Source: Mesostigma viride
Lineage: Eukaryota; Streptophyta; Mesostigmatophyceae; Mesostigmatales; Mesostigmataceae
NCBI GenBank assembly: GCA_009746045.1
Contig: RPFO01000103.1
Location: 1,523,121-1,587,120 of the forward strand
Direction of reading: 5' to 3'
DNA length: 64,000 bases
In this document: positions 39,686 through 48,924 of the stretch, in pieces
Numbering within the stretch: the stretch's first letter is position 1
Layout of the letters: each line of letters begins with the position of its first letter
Notes under the pieces: model-generated
Seen by the model: only the letters and a program-made list of their open reading frames with translations
Told to the model about the DNA's origin: nothing
Database searches by the model: none
Position numbers and translations under genes: made by a program

Positions 39686-41652
39686 CATGTCCCACGTAGC
39701 TCCCACAAAAACCAGCATCTTCATTAAAACAATAAGTGGAAGCATACATGTGACACTAATTGACATGCCCGGAGGCACGCCGTTCAAGGCCCTTCATGAA
39801 GTACGTTGCCCTAGAGGCAACCAAGACAAGGGTGGGTGGGTGGGGAGCAAAGAAAGAGGCCGACAAAACCAGCCAGAGCGGCTTTTAGTCGCAAAACCTC
39901 CCTTATCCCTAGCTAACTGACGTCATTAAACCCTTATGTTTAGTGGATGCTAGTAAGACGCTAACCGTACAGACCGGGGGTAGAATATCCCGAATCTGCA
40001 CGGCTAGTATTAAATAATGCGTAGGTTGTTCTTTTCAGGGGCACTGCACCTCACGCCCCGTTCCGCCCGGGTATAATCAACCCAAGCGCGGAACGCACAT
40101 TTTATTTAATTCATTTTTCAACCATGCACTATATTGCATCTACTAATCACAAAAGCTCTACCCAAACAGCTACGAGTAAACACTGCGACCTATAAGCCGC
40201 TCATCCAGCGGCCTCTTGTTCCCGCATTCACGTATAGAAGAAACTCCGTTCAAAGAACCCCGATTCATGTCCCACGTAGCTCCCACAAAAACCAGCATCT
40301 TCATTAAAACAATAAGTGGAAGCATACATGTGACACTAATTGACATGCCCGGAGGCACGCCGTTCAAGGCCCTTCATGAAGTACGTTGCCCAATCACCCC
40401 CGCCCTGGCTTTCCCTTGAAGCCGCACTCCACCTTGCTCGTTGTCACAAGTGACCGCCCTGCCGCAAAACGGGAGCCCCCCCACATCGGGAGGCGTGTGC
40501 CCGGCGGCTGTGGATGCATGGCCAGGCCCAAAAAGGCCCAGCGCATTTGCACTGCGATTGCGCACGGCCAGCCTATCATGACCCAGGCTCTCGGGGCCCC
40601 GAGTCGGTACCGCTATGGCCGTCTCCCCATAGACCCGGGGTGCTTCGAGAAAAAACGTGGACCTAGCCCAGGCCCCGCCAGCCCGGATGCCCGAGGCCAC
40701 AGCCCCAGGCACCTGGCTGAACGAGAGTCCGTTCAGCCAAGACCGCATTCCCCCCCGAGGTTTCTATGCGTGGGGAAAAAATTTCTAGCTTAGGCGCTTT
40801 TCCCATCGCCGTCCCCAGCCCCAACCACCCCCCCCCCTCGGCGGAAGGCAATTGCAAAGTTTGCTGGCCAGCAGCAATTTCCGAAGAAAAAGCCGCAGGC
40901 CGCGGACCGAGACACGGGTCGCCAGTGCCAGCCATCCGGCTCCAACCCGGGGTGCAAGCATCCCCAGGTACGGAGCACCAGCTCGCGCACTGGGCCGACC
41001 AAGCGACAGTTGAGCACCTGTCACGGCATCCGGCCCACCAAAGACCCCAAGCTGGGGAAAAGGTGCGGACCGGAGGTAATCTTTTTCTTTTCTTTTAGTT
41101 AACCGGGCGAGGAACTACGCCTGGCCGGTTAACAACTGGAAGTCTCACCACTGGCCAAGTGGCCAGTGCAACCAGTGCTTTTGGGATTTTGCTCCGCAGC
41201 ACCCATAGCTGCGGCTGCCGCCGCAACGACAACGAGCAAAGAAAGAGGCCGACAAAACCAGCCAGAGCGGCTTTTAGTCGCAAAACCTCCCTTATCCCTA
41301 GCTAACTGACGTCATTAAACCCTTATGTTTAGTGGATGCTAGTAAGACGCTAACCGTACAGACCGGGGGTAGAATATCCCGAATCTGCACGGCTAGTATT
41401 AAATAATGCGTAGGTTGTTCTTTTCAGGGGCACTGCACCTCACGCCCCGTTCCGCCCGGGTATAATCAACCCAAGCGTGGAACGCACATTTTATTTAATT
41501 CATTTTTCAACCATGCACTATATTGCATCTACTAATCACAAAAGCTCTACCCAAACAGCTACGAGTAAACACTGCGACCTATAAGCCGCTCATCCAGCGG
41601 CCTCTTGTTCCCGCATTCACGTATAGAAGAAACTCCGTTCAAAGAACCCCGA
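39686..41652 (+). mobile_element. Element D, copy 1: short plus long dimer
   Basis: Short unit 39,686-40,263 (578 bp), long unit 40,266-41,652 (1,387 bp). Both start CATGTCCCACGTAGC and end GAACCCCGA, and each boundary has TT. The units share about 145 bp at the left and 430 bp at the right. Between these the short unit has GGGTGGGTGGGTGGGG and the long unit about 810 bp of GC-rich, hairpin-rich DNA without ORFs. No terminal inverted repeats are seen. The left C1 LTR shows the empty site AATATTGCC. Confidence 0.85.
39830..39845 (+). other. G-quadruplex motif in the short D unit, copy 1
   Basis: GGGTGGGTGGGTGGGG followed by AGC; the same block as in T-short (reverse strand) and D copy 2. Confidence 0.85.
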
Positions 41653-41703
41653 TTGCCTGGCAAGCAATATTATTCTACTAAGCTACTTGGCTTGTAGAGA
41701 TTC

Positions 41704-42196
41704 GGCCGGGCCCACTTCAAATGTTCCGCCGTCCAAGCCAAGTGTGTGACACTTTTTCGCTATTTTCGCAAAAAAAAAATAAAATTTCGCACGAGTTCGC
41801 GTGATTTTCGCGTGATTTTCGCAAAATTTTCACACATTTTCGCACGATTTCGCACGATTTCGCACAATTTTGCATGATTTCGCACGATTTCGCACGGATT
41901 TCAACCAAGGGTCGTTTTGGGGAGTGACGTTTGACAAAATTTCGCATGAATTCACACACGTTGTGCACATCAAAATTTTTTACCGTCGACATTTTTCACA
42001 TGAAATTTCGCACGATTTCAGCAAATTTCGCACAAATTCGCACAATTTCAGCAAATTTCACACGATTTCAGCAAATTTCGCACAATTTCGCACGATTTTG
42101 CACGACGAATCACTCTGCAGAGTGACGATCGTCGAAAAAGTCAAAAAAACGACAAAAAGTGTCACACTTTTCGGAACATTTGAAGTGGGCCCGGCC
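41704..42196. mobile_element. MITE M, 493 bp
   Basis: There is a perfect 25-bp terminal inverted repeat starting GGCCGGGCCCACTTCAAATG, flanked by ATTC on both sides (41,700-41,703 and 42,197-42,200). The left C1 LTR (10,847 region) has the undisturbed target with a single ATTC. The interior is filled with variants of GCACGATTTC. There is no ORF, so it depends on a transposase elsewhere. Confidence 0.92.
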
Positions 42197-42773
42197 ATTC
42201 TACTTCCGGTTACTACAATCCAGAAACGGGTTCATTCTGATGAGTATTGCTCGAGATATGAGCAAGATACTGTTCTACTACATTCTACTTGGATTCGGTG
42301 ATTCTACGGTGGTTCTTCAAGTGACGCGTGGCATACGACGTCTTGTCACAGTGTACGATAGGACATTTAGTCTCCGACACTGCGGTCTATTCAATGCTAT
42401 TGATTAGACGTAACAAATAGTGACAGGACTTGTGCGACAGGACACTGATGTGACTATTTATGGATAACGAGTCGAGATCTGCTGGTCCAGAGTGAAGGAC
42501 AGCAATATTGTGAGATGATCTGTCCTACATATCAGTCATCTGGATGTGACTGCGTCACAATTAGTATATAACGAGCAGGACGCTGCCACTTGGTAGCACC
42601 ACTTTCCCTGCACCTGTGTCCTCGCACCTTTGGCGACGGTTCTCACGTGCCTCGTGCGTTCTGTGCTGGTAGCCATAACCAGCAACGTAAACCTATTGAT
42701 TAATATAACTACTTCCTCTGTAGATATTGATCAGTGCAGGCTGAACCACAGTTCAGCCACAGTTTCGTTAACT

Positions 42774-43799
42774 TCAATACCTATCACTAATAATAGTGTG
42801 GATGTAGATGTAAATACAGTGGTTACAATAGGAGTGGGATTTACTGAAAATGAAATAGTAAGATACATGGCTGTGATAGATTCCTCAAAAGTTTTTGAAG
42901 AAAAGACGCCTTCTTACCCTCCTCCTCGTTCTGTTTTACACCGTGTAGTTATCAAGGACGGTGCAGTTCCTACGCACTCTCCGATGTATAGAATGGGCCC
43001 TACCGAATTAAAGGAACTAAAACAGATTTTAGTGTCACTATTAGAAGCAGGATTGATAGAGCCTAGTAACTCCCCCTACTCAGCTGGTGTCCTGTTAGTT
43101 CCTAAGCCAAATGGCAAGTTTCGCCTAGTTACTGATTATAGGAAGTTAAATGATATTACTGTGAAGTCTAAATACCCTCTACCTCGTATTGATGATATAT
43201 TTAATAAGGTTACAGGTTCCACCTGTTTCACAGTACTGGATTGTGCGGATGGTTTTTGGCAGCTGCGTATAGCGCCTGAGGATTGCCATAAAACCGCCTT
43301 TGCTACCCCTTTTTCACTCTCCTGCCTCTTTTCAAATGTTATGAATGAAGTGCTTAGACCTGTTATGGGTAATTCTCACCTTCCTCAAGTGTCATCTGAT
43401 TTAAAGGATCCTTCCTTCTCCTCTGTTTCCTTATCTGAGCACGATCGTTCTTGTGCTCAAGCTTACTTAGATGATATCCTTATTTACTCCCCTGATTTTG
43501 AAACGCACCTACGTGATTTAAAGAAAGTCTTAGAAATAATGGCTGAAAATTCTTTGTGGGCTCGCCGTGCTAAAGTTCGTTCTGGTAGGAGTGTACCATT
43601 TTTAGGACACGTCTTGTCAGATGCCGGGGTTGCTACCGACCCGGATAAAACTAAGTCAATTCAGGAATGGCCTACCCCTACCGACGTTAAAGGTGTACGT
43701 AGTTTCCTAGGGATTGCCTCTTACTATAGGCGTTTTATCCCGCGTTTCGCAACTATAGCAGCCCCTATCAATCATTTATTAAAGAAAGATATCCCCTTT
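42774..43799 (+). pseudogene. Reverse transcriptase of G, with an internal deletion
   Basis: It resumes G pol after C1. Motifs: APTHSPMYRMGPTELKEL, LIEPSNSPYSAGVLLVPKP, FRLVTDYRKLNDIT, FTVLDCADGFWQL (catalytic Asp), AFATPF, and AYLDDILIYS at about 43,461. Between ATPF and VMNEVL the usual box MPFGLxNAP and about 15-18 residues are missing in frame (near 43,308-43,325), so the enzyme was defective. The thumb (VPFLGHVLSDAGV, SFLGIASYYRRFI) is present. It is cut by D after KKDIPF; RNase H continues at 45,763. Confidence 0.85.
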
Positions 43800-45760
43800 C
43801 ATGTCCCACGTAGCTCCCACAAAAACCAGCATCTTCATTAAAACAATAAGTGGAAGCATACATGTGACACTAATTGACATGCCCGGAGGCACGCCGTTCA
43901 AGGCCCTTCATGAAGTACGTTGCCCTAGAGGCAACCAAGACACGGGTGGGTGGGTGGGGAGCAAAGAAAGAGGCCGACAAAACCAGCCAGAGCGGCTTTT
44001 AGTCGCAAAACCTCCCTTATCCCTAGCTAACTGACGTCATTAAACCCTTATGTTTAGTGGATGCTAGTAAGACGCTAACCGTACAAACCGGGGGTAGAAT
44101 ATCCCGAATCTGCACGGCTAGTATTAAATAATGCGTAGGTTGTTCTTTTCAGGGGCACTGCACCTCACGCCCCGTTCCGCCCGGGTATAATCAACCCAAG
44201 CGCGGAACGCACATTTTATTTAATTCATTTTTCAACCATGCACTATATTGCATCTACTAATCACAAAAGCTCTAGCCAAACAGCTACGAGTAAACACTAC
44301 GACCTATAAGCCGCTCATCCAGCGGCCTCTTGTTCCCGCATTCACGTATAGAAGAAACTCCGTTCAAAGAACCCCGATTCATGTCCCACGTAGCTCCCAC
44401 AAAAACCAGCATCTTCATTAAAACAATAAGTGGAAGCATACATGTGACACTAATTGACATGCCCGGAGGCACGCCGTTCAAGGCCCTTCATGAAGTACGT
44501 TGCCCAATCACCCCCGCCCTGGCTTTCCCTTGAAGCCGCACTCCACCTTGCTCGTTGTCACAAGTGACCGCCCTGCCGCAAAACGGGAGCCCCCCCACAT
44601 CGGGAGGCGTGTGCCCGGCGGCTGTGGATGCATGGCCAGGCCCAAAAAGGCCCAGCGCATTTGCACTGCGATTGCGCACGGCCAGCCTATCATGACCCCT
44701 CTCGGGGCCCCGAGTCGGTACCGCTATGGCCGTCTCCCCATAGACCCGGGGTGCTTCGAGAAAAAACGTGGACCTAGCCCAGGCCCCGCCAGCCCGGATG
44801 CCCGAGGCCACAGCCCCAGGCACCTGGCTGAACGAGAGTCCGTTCAGCCAAGACCGCATTCCCCCCCGAGGTTTCTATGCGTGGGGAAAAAATTTCTAGC
44901 TTAGGCGCTTTTCCCATCGCCGTCCCCAGCCCCAACCACCCCCCCTCGGCGGAAGGCAATTGCAAAGTTTGCTGGCCAGCAGCAATTTCCGAAGAAAAAG
45001 CCGCAGGCCGCGGACCGAGACACGGGTCGCCAGTGCCAGCCATCCGGCTCCAACCCGGGGTGCAAGCATCCCCAGGTACGGAGCACCAGCTCGCGCACTG
45101 GGCCGACCAAGCGACAGTTGAGCACCTGTCACGGCATCCGGCCCACCAAAGACCCCAAGCTGGGGAAAAGGTGCGGACCGGAGGTAATCATTTTCTTTTC
45201 TTTTAGTTAACCGAGCGAGGAACTACGCCTGGCCGGTTAACAACTGGAAGTCTCACCACTGGCCAAGTGGCCAGTGCAACCAGTGCTTTTGGGATTTTGC
45301 TCCGCAGCACCCATAGCTGCGGCTGCCGCCGCAACGACAACGAGCAAAGAAAGAGGCCGACAAAACCAGCCAGAGCGGCTTTTAGTCGCAAAACCTCCCT
45401 TATCCCTAGCTAACTGACGTCATTAAACCCTTATGTTTAGTGGATGCTAGTAAGACGCTAACCGTACAAACCGGGGGTAGAATATCCCGAATCTGCACGG
45501 CTAGTATTAAATAATGCGTAGGTTGTTCTTTTCAGGGGCACTGCACCTCACGCCCCGTTCCGCCCGGGTATAATCAACCCAAGCGCGGAACGCACATTTT
45601 ATTTAATTCATTTTTCAACCATGCACTATATTGCATCTACTAATCACAAAAGCTCTAGCCAAACAGCTACGAGTAAACACTACGACCTATAAGCCGCTCA
45701 TCCAGCGGCCTCTTGTTCCCGCATTCACGTATAGAAGAAACTCCGTTCAAAGAACCCCGA
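43800..45760 (+). mobile_element. Element D, copy 2: short plus long dimer
   Basis: Short unit 43,800-44,377 (578 bp), long unit 44,380-45,760 (1,381 bp), with TT at 43,798-99, 44,378-79 and 45,761-62. Nearly identical to copy 1; the main differences are the length of a C run and a 4-nt change near 44,697. Removal with one TT restores the G frame (DIPF-VWSSECQSAF). The same short-long order at an unrelated site shows that the dimer moves as a unit. Confidence 0.87.
43944..43959 (+). other. G-quadruplex motif in the short D unit, copy 2
   Basis: GGGTGGGTGGGTGGGG, identical to that at 39,830. Confidence 0.85.
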
Positions 45761-45762
45761 TT

Positions 45763-46601
45763 GTTTGGAGTAGTGAGTGTCAGTCGGCTTTTCAGTGTTA
45801 AAAATCCCTACTCCTCTCTCCTCCCGTACTCATCCTACCTGATACTACTAAACCCTTTGTGGTAGCTACAGACGCTAGTAAGGTAGCTATAGGGGGCGTC
45901 CTTCTCCAGGATCAGGGTCAGGGCTTACAGCCAATTGAGTATATCTCTAGGACAATGCTCCCTGCGGAGCGTAACTATCCCGTACACCATGCAGCAGGAA
46001 CTCTTAGCGGTGGTGTATTGTTGCCACGCGTGGCAGCACTTTCTTAAAGGTGCCCAATTTGATGTTTGCCTGAATGAACCCTGTGAGATAGATAGATCCT
46101 TATAGATTAGTTATCCAAACGGATCACCGTCCCCTTACCCATCTTCTCTCTCAACCCAACCTTACCCCTCGTCAAGCGCGCTGGATGGAGTTTTTAGCAC
46201 AGTTTTCCCCTTTTAAACTTCAGTATGTTAAGGGTGTAGATAACATCGTACCAGACGCACTCTCCCGTCGCGCAGATTACTCCTTTTTCGAGGACTTGGA
46301 CGTTCTCAATACTACTCTAGTTCCTACTACTATGGGTGTAACCCCTTATGGTGAACTACCTGATGATGAATCCTATGCCTATCTCTTTCATACAGCTGTT
46401 CGCATGCCTGATCTCCTTTCTCACGTAGGACTCTCTCTCCCGTGTGAGGCCCTTCCTGTGGTCTCGGTGGGGGGGGAGGGGAAAAATAAAATTTCTATAC
46501 CGCTTAGCCATATAGCGACTAGGTCAGGAAAGTCTTATGATAACATAGTCCCTCTAGGACCTCCCCTTCTCTTTGGCAAGGCGGTAGGAGACCTCTTTAA
46601 A
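45763..46601 (+). pseudogene. RNase H region of G, frameshifted
   Basis: It starts VWSSECQSAFQ, then PFVVATDASKVAIGGVLLQ and EYISRTMLPAERNYPVH. Near 45,985 the frame shifts to QELLAVVYCCHAWQHFLKG, and a second shift precedes VIQTDHRPLTHLLSQ. The end reads FKLQYVKGVDNIVPDALSRR, the usual gypsy RNase H C-terminus. The linker continues to GKAVGDLF, where C3 inserted; the frame resumes at 55,050 with KPVLDTSVAM. Confidence 0.82.
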
Positions 46602-47249
46602 AGTTAGCGAACAGCCAGAACTGTGAGTTCCTGGTCTCTCGCGCCACACAACGGGATGAGCCAAAGTTGCAAAGGCAGCAACCTTTTAACCCGTGCACCA
46701 AGCCACGACCACGGTGAGCGGTTCCACGTCCAATGTGGGAGCCTCGGTTCGTGCTTGCCAAGATAGCTGGTCATCCCCCATGACCAAGCTATATCCTTTG
46801 CGTTGTTCCTCGTTCCCATCGGCGTGACGAAGCACGTGCAGGCATGCAAGCAAATCCCCAACGTCCACTGGCATCAGTGCAGAGCCAGGACGAACTGGAT
46901 TTGCCTAGACTCTGCAACCTAGGAAGTACAGGACCTGTCACAAGCCTGCAAGGCCTAGTATCCTTGCAGACCTGTGCCAGTCCTGTATTCCACCAGCCAC
47001 AGGCTGCTGCTCCTCTGGTCTACGTGGACCACAGTCACGTGATAGTCAGGCTAAGCCTGTGCAGGCACGGCCTGCCACGTGTCCTGTCCACTATACCAGA
47101 GGACTGTACCCTAGTCGGCCACGGACGGCTAGGACTTCGGGACCTCATATCTTTCTCGTCCCTTGTCTGTTTCAGGCGGTCAGCACGGCGTTGGAAAGGT
47201 CTTTCCAAACTGCATCCACTTAGCATATTGGTTGCCCAAAATGCTAACT
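46602..47249 (-). repeat. 3' LTR of C3
   Basis: 648 bp, AGTTAGC...GCTAACT. The bases before it on the minus strand (AAAAGAAGAAAGGGTTGG) are the polypurine tract. Confidence 0.92.
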
Positions 47250-48260
47250 CCAACCCTTTCTTCTTTTGGAGCTGGACCAGCTTGAAACAAGCCTAACCTT
47301 GCTTGTGCCCACTCAGCCACAGACCGCTTGGTCCCTTGAGGTTGATCAGACCTTTGAGGGCCCAGGTTCCTGCCTCCTTTGGGTAACAACATATCTGCCC
47401 TTGGACCAGGCTAGGTGTACTGGCCAGTGAATCAGAGGTCACCCCAGGTTATCCCCTGACCCCTTGGTCAGCTCCCAACCTTTCCTTGGGAACTTGGTGC
47501 TAGATTAAAGTCAAGGCACATTACCTAGTCCAATGGCTGGGATTACAGGATGCCAAGAACGTACTATTGTGAGTTCCTGATCTTTCACAGTTATCACAGG
47601 CGCCCGTTCTTATGGCGCCCGCCTTGGCCAGCCTTTCCCTTTTATGCTCAAAGAGACTCAGGTAGCACCTGTACAAATACTGCCTCATTGGGGAGCCCAT
47701 GTCTTCACTGGGTGTTAAGCCCAGGAATCACTCATGCCAGGCTGTGGCTCTGCTGGGGAATTGAACCCCACCCCAACCTCCAGGTTTATAGGTGACCTGG
47801 AACTTTACACAAGAGAAACATTACAACCATGAGAACAACATGAGAATGACATGACATGATTATGTTTTATTCAAGCATTATATAACCCAGAATGTGGCCC
47901 CCTGGCAACCATGTTCCACATGGTCACACAACCAGGTTCTTTATTAGCAACAGGTTGGAAACAAGCACTAGAAAACATATATACAGCAACCTGTAAGAAC
48001 CAACATTCGGGTTGCCCTTGCATGGCCTAACTGTTTGAGGCCAAAGGCGTCGACTTAAGTCCTGGCGACTCTTCTGAACCCCATGGGGAGGGCCAGGCAT
48101 GATTCTCAGCTGGTAGGAGTGACATTCCACACCAACTCCTGTCCAGGAGGGTGTACCTAACCCTGAAGGACCGGCTGTCAACCAGTAAGCACCAGTCACC
48201 ACTTGGTACTTTGGTCAAGCAGCCCACTGGGGACACCCAAGCTGAAGCAAGGCCTGGTCT
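47250..48260. other. C3 3' noncoding region with T-arm-like hairpin
   Basis: No ORF of note. The minus strand has TGGGG-TTCAATT-CCCCA at 47,770-47,754, a perfect T-arm-like hairpin as in C1. Confidence 0.55.
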
Positions 48261-48924
48261 CTATGGCCGCCCGTGTAAGGGGTCCATGAGCCCACGGAGC
48301 AGGGGGTACTGCCTCTCCGCCTTCTCCTCCAGCTTGGTGAGGGCATCTGCAGGGTTGTCCACACCAGGCACATGTTCAATGTGAGCTAGGTAGGACATCT
48401 CCTTGAGCAACAAGTAGTCAAGGTCCCTGCTCCTGGCCAGCTGCCTGTGCACAAATTGCACCATGCCCATGCTATCAGTCCTCACCAGTGTGTGCAGCTG
48501 CAACCTACAGGAAGCCACTTGACATAGCTGGTAGAAGAGCTCCCTCAAGTAAAGAGCAGTATGCAGCCCTTCACAGATTGCCCTGCACTCAGCAATATCA
48601 CTGCTGGGTGTAACCCTGTTCTGCAACCGACTGTACCAGGTAACAAGTGAGGTGTGATCTTGCTCCAGGGTAACTAATGCTGCTGCCCCCCCTGACCTCT
48701 GTGACCTTCCTATTATCCATAGAACTGTCCACATAGAGAACCATGTCAAGGGGCTTGTACAAATCCACAGGACCCAGTATGAGAGGGGGAGACATCATGA
48801 CAGCCTGCACCACACTCTCAGCACCCACCTCAACCAGCTGGGAATCAGTAAGTCGACTCAGAACCAGCAAGTCAGGGGCACATATACTTGCAAGCCATGC
48901 CAGCATGCCCTGATGGTAGCACAC
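48261..48924 (-). pseudogene. C3 RNase H, frameshifted
   Basis: The first piece reads LAWLASICAPDLLVLSRLTD and LYVDSSMDNRKVTEVRGG, then a frameshift near 48,690 leads to AALVTLEQDHTSLVTWYSRL, SSDIAECRAICEGL, RTDSMGMVQFVHRQL and NPADALTKLEEKA. It is highly similar to the C1 RNase H. Confidence 0.8.

Larger units (their letters stand above)
10791..42773 (+). mobile_element. Copia-type element C1, 32 kb with nested insertions
   Basis: LTRs are 628 bp (left, 10,791-11,418) and the same sequence on the right split by D and MITE M (39,676-42,773). LTR ends are AGTTAA...TTAACT. Order: ORF1, gag, (in-frame UGA), integrase, retropepsin-like domain, RT, RNase H, then a 1.5-kb 3' region with polypurine tract. 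Internal insertions are C2 (13,234-20,985) and Z (23,520-37,097). Without insertions C1 would be about 8.2 kb. Unlike the other LTR elements here it has no clear 5-bp target duplication (flanks GATAC and TCAAT). Confidence 0.88.
39676..42773 (+). repeat. Right LTR of C1, split by D and M
   Basis: The first ten bases AGTTAATATT are at 39,676-39,685, then D, then TTGCCTGG... from 41,653, MITE M at 41,704-42,196, and the rest to TTAACT at 42,773. Confidence 0.9.

Noticed and set aside
39686-41652. D as a retrozyme (dimeric hammerhead-ribozyme element)
   Set aside because: The dimer form suggested it, but no CUGANGA...GAAA hammerhead core was found in either unit.
41760-42110. CRISPR-like array from the regular GCACGATTTC repeats
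   Set aside because: Repeats are about 10 bp, irregular and without unique spacers of constant length; the block is the interior of a MITE.
46844-47296. 150-codon ORFs in the C3 LTRs (also at 54,644)
   Set aside because: They lie wholly in the LTR, on the strand opposite to C3 transcription, and fuse by chance to gypsy integrase at the right LTR.
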